Shown one piece after another: positions 1 to 8,496 of a stretch of DNA of 64,000 nucleotides. The position numbers and the translations under genes are program-made. The stretch's first letter is position 1; each line of letters begins with the position of its first letter. The notes beneath the pieces are model-generated. The model was given only the letters and a program-made list of their open reading frames with translations. It was not told the DNA's origin and did no database searches. Source of the stretch: Coprobacter tertius (GTDB taxonomy: Bacteria; Bacteroidota; Bacteroidia; Bacteroidales; Coprobacteraceae); NCBI RefSeq assembly GCF_024330105.1, contig NZ_JANDHW010000009.1, positions 48,041 to 112,040 on the forward strand, written 5' to 3'.

Positions 1-1
1 T

Positions 2-1084
2 ATTCAAAAATTAAAAAAACCGGCTGTTGCCATAGGATATCTCGAACGTTTCGCAGCCGATTTCGAACGTGAAAGCGGACGCATATCCGTTCCGGTTATT
101 AAAGAAAGCAACGGTATAAAAATCGCTGTCGTAGGATCGGGCCCTGCCGGTCTCTCTTTTGCAGGCGATATGGCAAAAAACGGATACTCCGTCACCGTAT
201 TCGAAGCCTTACACGAAATCGGCGGCGTTCTCAAATACGGTATACCCGAGTTCAGACTTCCCAACTCCATTGTAGATGTAGAAATCGATAATCTAAAAAA
301 AATGGGTGTAGAATTCATTACCGACTGTATAATCGGAAAAACGCTCAGTTATGAAGATTTACATGAAATGGGGTTCAAAGGTATTTTCGTCGCCAGTGGA
401 GCAGGACTACCCCGGTTTATGGGCATACCTGGTGAAAACCTTATCGGTGTTATGTCGAGTAACGAATACCTTACCCGCGTAAACCTCATGCATGCTGCCA
501 GTGAAGACTCAGATACTCCAGTGATCAAAGGAAAGCATGTTGCAATTATCGGAGGAGGAAATACCGCTATGGATTCGGTACGTACAGCCAGGCGCTTGGG
601 AGCTGAAAGAGCGATGCTGGTTTACCGGCGCTCTGAAGAAGAAATGCCGGCACGTCTCGAAGAAATAAAACACGCTAAAGAAGAAGGTATAGAGTTTCTT
701 ACTCTTCACAATCCCATAGAATATATTGGAGACGAACGTGGGCGAGTAAAGCAAATGAAATTACAAAAAATGGAATTGGGCGAACCGGATGCGTCCGGAC
801 GACGTAGCCCCGTAGCCATTCCAGGGGCAATAGAAACAATTGATATCGATGAAGTCGTCGTCAGTGTCGGAGTTTCTCCCAATCCCTTAATACCGAATTC
901 CATACAAGGACTCCAGGTAAGTAAATGGGGTACTATTATCGTCAATCAGGAAACAATGAAATCGGATTTACCCGACCTTTACGCAGGAGGCGATATCGTA
1001 AGAGGAGGAGCGACAGTAATCCTCGCAATGGGAGACGGACGGCGGGCAGCCGCAGCTATGCACGCCTCTTTCAGCCAAAAATAA
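2..1084 (+). CDS. gltD: NADPH-dependent glutamate synthase small subunit (GltD/NfnL family), 5' end outside window
   Basis: The open frame runs in from the left edge without a start, so only the C-terminal 360 residues are present. It has two Rossmann dinucleotide motifs: GSGPAGLS just before the first internal Met for FAD, and GGGNTAMDSVRTARRLGA for NAD(P)H, followed by the family stretch YRRSEEEMPAR. Near the end LYAGGDIVRGG closes the FAD site. This is the flavoprotein part that passes electrons from NADPH in glutamate synthase. In Bacteroidota the same domain is often fused behind a dihydroorotate-dehydrogenase-like FAD/NAD subunit, and related NfnL subunits act in electron bifurcation; the missing 5' part would decide. 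Two hairpins follow the stop. Confidence 0.88.
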   Translation: MQKLKKPAVAIGYLERFAADFERESGRISVPVIKESNGIKIAVVGSGPAGLSFAGDMAKNGYSVTVFEALHEIGGVLKYGIPEFRLPNSIVDVEIDNLKKMGVEFITDCIIGKTLSYEDLHEMGFKGIFVASGAGLPRFMGIPGENLIGVMSSNEYLTRVNLMHAASEDSDTPVIKGKHVAIIGGGNTAMDSVRTARRLGAERAMLVYRRSEEEMPARLEEIKHAKEEGIEFLTLHNPIEYIGDERGRVKQMKLQKMELGEPDASGRRSPVAIPGAIETIDIDEVVVSVGVSPNPLIPNSIQGLQVSKWGTIIVNQETMKSDLPDLYAGGDIVRGGATVILAMGDGRRAAAAMHASFSQK

Positions 1085-1099
1085 AATTTCACGTTACAA

Positions 1100-1133
1100 A
1101 AAAAGAGAGAATAAGTTCATTCCCTCTCTTTTT
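1100..1133 (+). terminator. Rho-independent terminator of gltD
   Basis: AAAAAGAGAG and CTCTCTTTTT form a stem that runs into a T-rich tract, 15 nt after the gltD stop. Confidence 0.7.
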
Positions 1134-1146
1134 ATTTTTTGATCTT

Positions 1147-1182
1147 AAAAAAAGAGTTTCTGTAAAAACAGAAACTCTTTTT
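1147..1182 (-). terminator. Terminator of the HU gene
   Basis: AGAGTTTCTGT and ACAGAAACTCT pair around an AAAA loop, flanked by A and T runs. It sits just downstream of the HU stop on the minus strand and can work in both directions. Confidence 0.75.
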
Positions 1183-1198
1183 CTTGAATTATATGAAA

Positions 1199-1471
1199 TT
1201 ATTTTACTTTTTCAGCTAATTCAGCACCGGCTTTAAATTTAACGACTTTCTTAGCCGGAATAGTAATTTGTTTCTTGGTAGCAGGGTTAATACCTTTTCT
1301 TTCACCTTTTTCATTTACAGAGAAAGTACCGAAACCAATAAGAACGATCTTATCACCACTTGCTAAAGTTGAAGATACGGTAGAAATAAAAGCATCCAGT
1401 GCTTTTTTAGCATCTGCTTTGCTCAAGCTGGCTTCTTCAGCCATCGCATTGATTAATTCTGATTTGTTCAT
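1199..1471 (-). CDS. hup: HU-family DNA-binding protein
   Basis: This 90-residue protein is a small basic nucleoid protein that bends and compacts DNA as a dimer. It has the usual N-terminal MNKSELINAMA helix, the central GFGTFSV turn, and the DNA-binding arm with RKGINPATKKQITIPA, then FKAGAELAEKV. The length equals the classical HU subunit of about 90 residues. It is monocistronic: a Bacteroides-type promoter lies about 60 nt upstream and a strong hairpin follows the stop. Whether it works as HU or as an IHF-like specialised paralogue cannot be told from the sequence. Confidence 0.95.
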   Translation of the reverse strand: MNKSELINAMAEEASLSKADAKKALDAFISTVSSTLASGDKIVLIGFGTFSVNEKGERKGINPATKKQITIPAKKVVKFKAGAELAEKVK

Positions 1472-1532
1472 AAAACTTGTATTTTTATTTTGTAGTTAAA
1501 AATATAATTTCCTTTTTAATCACATAGATAGG

Positions 1533-1564
1533 CAAATATATCATTAAAAAACTAAATAGCAAAA
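1533..1564 (-). promoter_or_regulatory. Bacteroides-type promoter for HU
   Basis: Read on the minus strand, TTTTG (1560-1564) is followed 19 nt later by TATATTTG (1533-1540). This matches the Bacteroides sigma consensus TTTG / TAnnTTTG and predicts a leader of about 55 nt. Confidence 0.7.
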
Positions 1565-1624
1565 AATAGGAATAAAAAAATTAAATTTTCGCAGTAAAAA
1601 TTTAATCTACAGATAAGAAAACAC

Positions 1625-1653
1625 TTTTGATATCGAAATATTGAGTATTTTTG
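1625..1653 (+). promoter_or_regulatory. Promoter of the rhomboid operon; decides the start of the first gene
   Basis: TATTTTTG (1646-1653) is a perfect TAnnTTTG box, with TTTTG 16 nt upstream, a little closer than usual. Transcription would begin near 1660. A possible TTG start at 1651 falls inside the box, so ATG 1690 is the likely start of the first rhomboid. Confidence 0.55.
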
Positions 1654-1689
1654 TCTCTGTTTGTATATATAACACAACTAATCGAATTT

Positions 1690-2391
1690 ATGTTTCAAAA
1701 TAAGCAAGGATTTTTCAGCTCAATACCTCCAGTTACTAAAAATCTGATTATAATCAATTTTCTGTTCTGGCTCGCAACAATTGTTCTTCCCAAAGCTGGG
1801 ATCGATTTAGTTCAATATTTGGGATTACATTATTTTCAGGCAAAAAGTTTCAACGCGATACAGTTGGTAACTTACATGTTTATGCATGATCCCGGATCGA
1901 TCGGACATGTTTTTTTCAACATGTTTTCCGTCTTCATGTTCGGACGTACACTCGAAATGGTCTGGGGCAGCAAACGATTTCTTATCTATTACATGATTAC
2001 AGGGATCGGAGCCGGGCTCGTACAAGAAGTAACCTGGTATTTCATGCTGCGTGATCAAATTGCCCATCTTACGATGGTACAAGGTTGGGAAACTACACAA
2101 TTTTTACTGAACAATATAATCACGATCGGCGCTTCAGGTGCCGTATTCGGCATTCTACTCGCTTTCGGTATGCTGTTTCCCAATTCTCAGATTTTCCTCA
2201 TGTTCATACCCATACCTATTAAAGCGAAATATTTCGTTATTTTCTATGGTGTACTCGAACTCTTCCTCGGAGTAGGAAATTTCTCGGGAGACAATGTAGC
2301 TCATTTTGCACATTTGGGAGGTATGCTATTCGGGTTCTTTATCATTAAATACTGGAGAAAGAAAGGATTCGGGAATGGCAGCTATTTTTGA
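1690..2391 (+). CDS. Rhomboid family intramembrane serine protease (first of a pair)
   Basis: This 233-residue polytopic protein has about six membrane segments. It carries the rhomboid serine in GASGAVFG (Ser about 149) and the catalytic histidine in HFAHLGG (His about 198). The HVFFN motif of the second helix supplies the oxyanion-hole residues. Rhomboids cut transmembrane segments of membrane proteins; the substrate here is unknown. ATG 1690 was chosen because an upstream TTG lies in the promoter. The 3' end overlaps the next rhomboid gene by 17 nt, so the two are probably translated together. Confidence 0.93.
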   Translation: MFQNKQGFFSSIPPVTKNLIIINFLFWLATIVLPKAGIDLVQYLGLHYFQAKSFNAIQLVTYMFMHDPGSIGHVFFNMFSVFMFGRTLEMVWGSKRFLIYYMITGIGAGLVQEVTWYFMLRDQIAHLTMVQGWETTQFLLNNIITIGASGAVFGILLAFGMLFPNSQIFLMFIPIPIKAKYFVIFYGVLELFLGVGNFSGDNVAHFAHLGGMLFGFFIIKYWRKKGFGNGSYF

Positions 2392-3256
2392 CAATCTGAA
2401 AATGCAATACAAGTCGGGCTCATTATTGATAAAACTAATTTTTATAAATGTAGCCCTCTTTCTGGTACTTAAACTAGCTGTAGTACTTTTACTCTTATTC
2501 AGAATCGACGGCTCTATAATTTACGACTATCTGCAATTACCGTCCAATCCGGTCGAATTATTACACCGGCCCTGGACTTTGATAACATATATGTTCCTCC
2601 ATAAAGATTTTTGGCATATCCTATTCAATATGCTTTGGTTTTACTGGTTCGGACAGATATTTCTATCTTATTTCAGTGAAAAACAAATGGGGGCACTCTA
2701 TTTTTTAGGAGGTATTTCAGGTGCAATTTTATATTTATTAGCATACAATTTTCTACCTTATTTTAGTGGTATCGATGCCCGTTTGATGGGAGCATCAGCG
2801 TCGGTACTCGCAATTGTATTGGCAACAGCAGTTTATGTCCCCGACTTCAAAGTCAACCTTCTTTTTTTAGGAGCTATATCTCTAAAATACATCGCGATCA
2901 TAACCGTCCTTATCGATATATTCAGTATAACATCTTCAAATGCAGGAGGGCATATAGCCCATTTAGGCGGAGCATTGCTCGGAATCATTTTCGCACTGCA
3001 ATGGAAAAAAGGAAAAGATATTACTCGTTTTATTAATATATGTATAGATAAAATCGTTACCGTATTCAAAGGTCGTACTGCTCGCCCTAAAATGAAGATA
3101 AAATACAAAAGGGCCGAAACAGACATGGAATATAATGCACGTAAGAACGCCGAAATGGAAGAAATCGACCGCATTCTCGACAAGATTAAAAAATCGGGAT
3201 ATAGCGCTCTTTCTTCTGATGAAAAGAAAAAACTATTTGATGCCGGTAAAAAATGA
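2375..3256 (+). CDS. Rhomboid family intramembrane serine protease with C-terminal cytosolic tail (second of a pair)
   Basis: The protein has 293 residues. The membrane core has HILFN in helix 2, the serine in GASAS (Ser 141) and the histidine in HIAHLGG (His 196). The residue after the serine is Ala, not the common Gly. From about residue 220 a charged soluble tail follows, ending in a helical segment (EEIDRILDKIKKSGYSAL then SSDEKKKLF) that resembles the DUF6576 tail seen on many Bacteroidota rhomboids. ATG 2375 follows the purine-rich GAAAGGA; a longer frame from 2306 would lie wholly inside the first rhomboid. The stop overlaps the next ATG. Confidence 0.93.
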   Translation: MAAIFDNLKMQYKSGSLLIKLIFINVALFLVLKLAVVLLLLFRIDGSIIYDYLQLPSNPVELLHRPWTLITYMFLHKDFWHILFNMLWFYWFGQIFLSYFSEKQMGALYFLGGISGAILYLLAYNFLPYFSGIDARLMGASASVLAIVLATAVYVPDFKVNLLFLGAISLKYIAIITVLIDIFSITSSNAGGHIAHLGGALLGIIFALQWKKGKDITRFINICIDKIVTVFKGRTARPKMKIKYKRAETDMEYNARKNAEMEEIDRILDKIKKSGYSALSSDEKKKLFDAGKK

Positions 3257-4380
3257 AATTTTTTAAGATGACATATATGGCCCTCGCCTTGGGTACGAAT
3301 CTGATTTGTGCCGCATTGATGGTCATAGCTTCTTATGGATATCTTATTTCGCCCATTCGATCGGTTGTTCCGTCATATCTGGGATTAGCTTTCCCTTTTT
3401 TTCTGATAGCGAATATAATATTCATTATTTTCTGGGCACTCCAGAGAAAATGGTGGTTCCTTATTTCCCTTATCGTCTTACTGGCTTGCAACCGTTCTAT
3501 CAATGATTATACCCCTTTTCACCGCACTGCAAAAGAACAGGCTTCGAAAGATTCTCTCACAATACTTACCTACAATGTAAACTCTTTCGATGCGCTCACT
3601 CCGCATACCCACGAACATCCCAACAAAATTATAGAATATATCGCCCGAAGCGGTGCCGATATCGTTTGTATGCAAGAATTCGCTTGTGGGGATGATCGGT
3701 CTATGATATCCGAAAAACAAATCGACAAAGGGCTATCCGATTATCCATACCATATCTTTTCTGAAAAATCGAAAACACCTTATTCAAAATCGGGGATTGC
3801 CTGTTATTCGAAATATCCGATTATCGAATCCAGGGAAATCGTATTCGGAAACTCGACTTATAATAGTTCGTGGTTATATAAAATAAACGTAAACGGCCGT
3901 ATCCTGACACTCATAAACAACCACCTCGAATCGAACAAATTCACATCGGGCGATCGGGAACTGTATCAATATATGATAAAACACCTCGAAACCAACATGC
4001 TCGGACAATTTAAAGAAAGACTGGTTCAGAAAATGGGTGTAGCCTATAAACTTCGCTCGATACAGGCCGAACAAATAGCCAATGAAATAAAAAATGCGGG
4101 CGAAAACATTATCGTTTGCGGAGATTTCAATGATATCCCGCAATCTTATACCTACCGTAAAGTGAGAGGCAAACTTAACGATGCCTATGTAGCGACAGGA
4201 TTTGGTCCCGGAATAACCTATAATAAAAATATGTTCTGGTTCCGTATCGATCATATTCTTTACGGAAAAACACTAAAAGCCGTTTCTACTCATATCGGCG
4301 ACATAAAAGCGTCGGATCATTATCCCGTGAAAGCGACTTTAGTATGGAATGACAATATCGAAAACAAGAATAATCCTTAA
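3253..4380 (+). CDS. Endonuclease/exonuclease/phosphatase (EEP) family protein, membrane anchored
   Basis: This 375-residue protein starts with about three hydrophobic segments (residues 1-85), followed by an EEP fold. Fold landmarks are the Asn in LTYNVNSF, Glu 142 in MQEF, Asp 291 and Asn 293 in CGDFND, and His 356 in SDHYPV, so the metal-dependent phosphoester hydrolase site looks complete. The family includes nucleases, sphingomyelinases and inositol phosphatases, and the substrate cannot be chosen here. The ATG overlaps the rhomboid stop as ATGA, which places it in the rhomboid operon. The N-terminal membrane part suggests an envelope location for the hydrolase domain. Confidence 0.9.
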   Translation: MKFFKMTYMALALGTNLICAALMVIASYGYLISPIRSVVPSYLGLAFPFFLIANIIFIIFWALQRKWWFLISLIVLLACNRSINDYTPFHRTAKEQASKDSLTILTYNVNSFDALTPHTHEHPNKIIEYIARSGADIVCMQEFACGDDRSMISEKQIDKGLSDYPYHIFSEKSKTPYSKSGIACYSKYPIIESREIVFGNSTYNSSWLYKINVNGRILTLINNHLESNKFTSGDRELYQYMIKHLETNMLGQFKERLVQKMGVAYKLRSIQAEQIANEIKNAGENIIVCGDFNDIPQSYTYRKVRGKLNDAYVATGFGPGITYNKNMFWFRIDHILYGKTLKAVSTHIGDIKASDHYPVKATLVWNDNIENKNNP

Positions 4381-4390
4381 TTCATTTTAT

Positions 4391-6487
4391 ATGAGAAACC
4401 TATTATTTATTACTACCTGTATCATGATTATTACAGCTTGCGTATCGAAAAAAGAAACAAATCCGTTCCTCTCTGAATTTCAGACTCCATTTGGGGTACC
4501 ACCTTTCGAGCAGATCGATACTTCCGATTACAAACCGGCTATTTTACAAGGGATCGAACAACAAAACCAAGAAATAAAAGCAATCATTTCTAATCCCGAA
4601 ACTCCCGATTTTAAAAATACGATAGAATCCCTCGACTACAGCGGGGAAATTCTCAGTCGGGTATTACCCGTATTTTACGGATTAGCAGATGCCGAAACGA
4701 ATCCTACCCTGCAACGCCTCGTTCAGGAAATGTCTCCGATCTTATCGGAACACGAAGATAATATTTACCTTAACGATTCTTTGTTTGCCCGCATAAAAAA
4801 AGTATATGATAACCGAGAAAACATGAACCTCGACGGTGAACAAATACGAGTTCTCGATAAATACTACCGCAAATTTGTACGATCAGGAGCACTACTTTCC
4901 GATAGTGATAAAATCGAACTCAGAGATATAAATAAAAAACTGGCGTTACTTTCCATTCAATTTGGAGATAACGTACTGGCCGAAAACAACGCCTTCGAGT
5001 TAGTTATCGATAACGAAAACGACCTTGCCGGTATTCCTCAAAACGCAAGAACCGCCGCTGCTGAAGAAGCCGCGGCAAGAGGGAAATCCGGGAAGTGGGT
5101 ATTTACGCTCGACGAGCCCAGTCGAATCCCTTTCCTCCAATATGCTGAAAACAGAGATTTGAGGGAGAAAATTTATAAAGCTTATATCAACCGGAGCGAC
5201 AACGACAATAAATACGATAACAAAAAAATCGTAAGCGATATCATTAATTTGCGTACACGCAAAGCTCATTTACTCGGCTTCGACTCTTACGCCGATTTTG
5301 TCCTCGACGACCGCATGGCAAAAAATACGGCTAATGTAACCCAGTTGATGAACAGGGTATGGAGTTGCGCTTTACCAAAAGCAAAAGCCGAAGCGGCAGA
5401 ATTGCAAAAAATGATCGATAAAGAAGGAGGCAATTTCAAACTCGCTGCTTGGGATTGGTGGTATTATACCGAGAAATTGCGTCAGGACCAATATAATCTC
5501 AACGAATCGGAATTGAAACCTTATTTTAAACTCGATAATGTACGTGAGGGTGCTTTTATGGTCGCTAATAAATTATACGGAATAACTTTTACCGAACTGA
5601 AAGATATGCCGGTTTATCATCCCGATATAAAAGTATATGAAGTAAAAGATGCCGACGGAAAACATCTTGCCGTATTCTATACCGATTATTTTCCTCGACC
5701 TGGTAAACGCGGAGGCGCTTGGATGAGTGCTTTCCGTGAAGAATACATTAAGGACGGAAAAGAAATACGACCGGTAATATATAATGTATGCAACTTTACT
5801 AAACCCACGGCAGACTCTCCTTCATTACTCACCCTCGATGAAGTAGAAACTCTTTTCCACGAATTCGGACACGCATTACACGGTATGCTTACTCAATGTA
5901 CTTATCCTTCGGTAAGCGGAACCAATGTCATGCAAGATTTCGTAGAATTACCCTCTCAGGTTATGGAACATTGGGCCACCCACCCGGAAGTACTGAAACT
6001 ATATGCCAAAAATTACAAGACTGGAGAAGCCATCCCAGATTCTCTTATCGCAAAAATAGAAAAAGTAGCGACTTTCAACCAAGGTTTCGAAACAACCGAA
6101 TTCCTGGCTGCTGGCATTCTCGATATGAAATGGCACGAAGTTAACAAAGAACAGAATTTCGACGTAAGAGCTTTCGAAAAAGCAGCAGTCAATGAAATGG
6201 GATTGATCGACGAAATCGGCTTACGATATCGCAGTACCTATTTCAGTCACATTTTCAGTGGTGAATATGCAGTGGGGTACTATAGTTATCTATGGGCACA
6301 GGTACTCGACGCCGATGCTTTCGAGGCTTTTGTAGAAAAGGGGATTTTCGATCAACCGACGGCAAAAGCATTCCGCAGTAACGTTCTCGAAAAAGGGGAT
6401 AGTGAAGATCCGATGAAATTATATATTCAATTCCGAGGTGCCGAACCGAACCCCGAATCTTTATTGAAAATAAGAGGATTGAAATAA
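4391..6487 (+). CDS. dcp: M3-family zinc metallopeptidase, lipoprotein (peptidyl-dipeptidase Dcp-like)
   Basis: The protein has 698 residues. An N-terminal signal ends in a lipobox, IITAC (Cys 17), so the mature protein should be lipid-anchored. The thermolysin-like zinc motif HEFGHALHG begins at His 490. Overall length matches Dcp (about 680 residues), which removes dipeptides from the C terminus of oligopeptides. ATG 4391 was preferred over an in-frame ATG at 4349, which overlaps the EEP gene and would bury the lipoprotein signal. It lies 10 nt after the EEP stop, so it is probably the last gene of the rhomboid operon, and a strong hairpin follows. The choice between Dcp and oligopeptidase A rests on general similarity. 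Confidence 0.92.
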   Translation: MRNLLFITTCIMIITACVSKKETNPFLSEFQTPFGVPPFEQIDTSDYKPAILQGIEQQNQEIKAIISNPETPDFKNTIESLDYSGEILSRVLPVFYGLADAETNPTLQRLVQEMSPILSEHEDNIYLNDSLFARIKKVYDNRENMNLDGEQIRVLDKYYRKFVRSGALLSDSDKIELRDINKKLALLSIQFGDNVLAENNAFELVIDNENDLAGIPQNARTAAAEEAAARGKSGKWVFTLDEPSRIPFLQYAENRDLREKIYKAYINRSDNDNKYDNKKIVSDIINLRTRKAHLLGFDSYADFVLDDRMAKNTANVTQLMNRVWSCALPKAKAEAAELQKMIDKEGGNFKLAAWDWWYYTEKLRQDQYNLNESELKPYFKLDNVREGAFMVANKLYGITFTELKDMPVYHPDIKVYEVKDADGKHLAVFYTDYFPRPGKRGGAWMSAFREEYIKDGKEIRPVIYNVCNFTKPTADSPSLLTLDEVETLFHEFGHALHGMLTQCTYPSVSGTNVMQDFVELPSQVMEHWATHPEVLKLYAKNYKTGEAIPDSLIAKIEKVATFNQGFETTEFLAAGILDMKWHEVNKEQNFDVRAFEKAAVNEMGLIDEIGLRYRSTYFSHIFSGEYAVGYYSYLWAQVLDADAFEAFVEKGIFDQPTAKAFRSNVLEKGDSEDPMKLYIQFRGAEPNPESLLKIRGLK

Positions 6488-6504
6488 AAATTTTTACCAC
6501 TCTA

Positions 6505-6550
6505 AAAAATCCCGGAAATGGCTGTCTTTCTCAAGCTTTCCGGGATTTTT
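6505..6550 (+). terminator. Terminator after the M3 peptidase gene
   Basis: AAAAATCCCGGAAA (6505-6518) pairs with TTTCCGGGATTTTT (6537-6550), followed by more T. It closes the operon that starts at 1690. No gene is evident from 6551 to 6691. Confidence 0.8.
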
Positions 6551-6691
6551 AATTTTTTTATTTTTACAAACACTTTTTCTATACCTTTATCTTTATCACA
6601 AAAAGTCATACTTCTGAACAATAGAATCATATCATAAAAAATCTACATAGAAAACAGAACATAGCAGTCTGATAAAGAATAATACAGGCTA

Positions 6692-7207
6692 TTAAATTCC
6701 CAAATAATTTTGCAAACAAAGTTCGTATGCGTAAAATAAACCGATCTTACCGGTTAAAGGAATAACCCCTCTCAAGTTGAAGCCCATTCGATGGTATAAT
6801 TTCTGTGCTGAACGATTTTCGGAAAACGTATCGAGTCGTGCCGTACGATAACCGTTTGCGCGCATGCGTTCGATGACATTTCGCAATATTTCTTCACCGA
6901 GATGTTCGCCCCTGCGACAGGGATCTACAAAAAGCCGGTGGATATAAAACACGGGCGTTTGTCCCTCCCACAAAACACAGTTATAATGGTCGTCATGTAT
7001 TTCATTTACCGAAACAGCACCTAATAAGTCCCCCGTTCCCGATTCAAGCACATACATCTCCCCGCGCAGAATATCATTTCTAAAAACCTCTTCCGTTGGA
7101 TAAGACTCGCTCCAACTAAATCCGGGATACTTATACCCGAGCATTTTTTGCTTTAATGCATATACCCGCGAGACATCATCTAAGACCGCTTTACGAAATT
7201 CAAGCAT
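6692..7207 (-). CDS. GNAT-family N-acetyltransferase
   Basis: This 171-residue protein has the GNAT fold: an acidic N-terminal strand MLEFRKAVLDDV, a central YIHRLFVDPCRRGEHLGEEI segment in which R-R-G-E-H-L-G stands for the acetyl-CoA loop (Q/R-x-x-G-x-G/A), and the late motif ENRSAQKLYHRMGF. GNAT enzymes move an acetyl group from acetyl-CoA to an amine; the acceptor is unknown. The first Met of the longest frame (7249) overlaps the upstream U32 gene. ATG 7207, 14 nt after the U32 stop, gives a normal GNAT N terminus and was chosen. It is likely the third gene of a mutS-U32-GNAT unit. Confidence 0.85.
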   Translation of the reverse strand: MLEFRKAVLDDVSRVYALKQKMLGYKYPGFSWSESYPTEEVFRNDILRGEMYVLESGTGDLLGAVSVNEIHDDHYNCVLWEGQTPVFYIHRLFVDPCRRGEHLGEEILRNVIERMRANGYRTARLDTFSENRSAQKLYHRMGFNLRGVIPLTGKIGLFYAYELCLQNYLGI

Positions 7208-7221
7208 GTTCTCATTTATCT

Positions 7222-8472
7222 TTAAGAACCGGGAGTAACGGGTTCCCATTTAAAAAGTTTATCCGACGGCCGAATTTTCTCATCGAGTTTAATCGAAAAA
7301 CGTTCCCCTTTTACCGTTTCCGGAACAGATTTTAGATCAACGCGTATTTCATCGACAATTTTCGTTACAGCCCCTGTCGTCGGCCCCGTGATTAAAATCT
7401 CATCACCCACTTTCAGGGAATTTGTCTCCATCTGGAATTCGGCCACACCCAGTTTCGAGAAATATTTAATCCCTTTACCGAGATAAACCTTTCTTTTTGT
7501 CGCTCCAGAACCATAATTACGACTCCATTCCCCAAGGCGCTGCCCCAAATAATAACCGTTCCAGAATCCCCGATTAAAAACTGTCGCGAGACGGTCGTCC
7601 CATGTAGCAATCTTTTCATCAGTAAAAGTACCCTCTACACAAGACTCAATCGCTTCACGATAACATTCTACTACCGTACGCACGTATTCGGCGCTTCGTG
7701 CCCGTCCCTCTATTTTAAATACCCGTACACCCGACTCTACCATTTTATTTATAAAATGTATCGTTTTCAGATCCTTGGGAGACATGATATATTCGTTTTC
7801 TATATCGAGCTCTACTTCACTGTCGCGATCTTTAACCGTATATGCGCGCCGGCATATCTGCATACAAGCTCCACGGTTAGCAGAAGCGTTCATTTCATGC
7901 AAACTCAGATAACATTTTCCCGACACCGCCATACATAAAGCCCCGTGGCAAAACATTTCTATCCGCATGAGATTACCACCGGGTCCTTTAATTTGTTCAT
8001 CACATATCGCCTTGTATATCGCGGTCACCTGCTCCAGGTTCAATTCTCGGGCCAATACAGCCACATCTGCAAACTGAGCATAAAATTTCAACGCCTCGGC
8101 ATTCGAAATATTCAATTGCGTAGAAAGATGCACCTCTACCCCGATGCTGCGGGCATACATCATAGCCGCTACGTCACTGGCTATAATAGCCGAAATTCCG
8201 GCTTTTCCGGCAGCATCGATAATTTGCCTCATAAGATCGAGATCGTTATCGTATATGACCGTGTTTACGGTAAGGTAACTCTTCATTCCGTTTTCACGAC
8301 AAATGCGGGCGATCTCATGCAGATCTTCCATCGTAAAATTATTCGATGAGCGAGCCCGCATATTCAATCCCTCGATCCCGAAATATACCGAATCGGCTCC
8401 TCCTTGTATGGCAGCAGTCAACGATTCATAGGAACCTACCGGAGCCATAATTTCAAAATCGGATATCTTCAT
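7222..8472 (-). CDS. Peptidase U32 family protein (YegQ/TrhP-like)
   Basis: The 416-residue protein begins with the family opening MKISDFEIMAPVGS and GGADSVYFG. It carries the U32 signature from Glu 172 to Cys 187 (EMFCHGALCMAVSGKC), then further cysteines in GACMQIC. Proteins of this group in other bacteria (TrhP/YegQ, RlhA) act in RNA hydroxylation rather than proteolysis, so a tRNA-modifying role is as likely as a peptidase role. It lies 24 nt after mutS on the same strand. Length and motifs are complete. Confidence 0.9.
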   Translation of the reverse strand: MKISDFEIMAPVGSYESLTAAIQGGADSVYFGIEGLNMRARSSNNFTMEDLHEIARICRENGMKSYLTVNTVIYDNDLDLMRQIIDAAGKAGISAIIASDVAAMMYARSIGVEVHLSTQLNISNAEALKFYAQFADVAVLARELNLEQVTAIYKAICDEQIKGPGGNLMRIEMFCHGALCMAVSGKCYLSLHEMNASANRGACMQICRRAYTVKDRDSEVELDIENEYIMSPKDLKTIHFINKMVESGVRVFKIEGRARSAEYVRTVVECYREAIESCVEGTFTDEKIATWDDRLATVFNRGFWNGYYLGQRLGEWSRNYGSGATKRKVYLGKGIKYFSKLGVAEFQMETNSLKVGDEILITGPTTGAVTKIVDEIRVDLKSVPETVKGERFSIKLDEKIRPSDKLFKWEPVTPGS

Positions 8473-8496
8473 TTAATTATAATATTGTCAGAAAAA

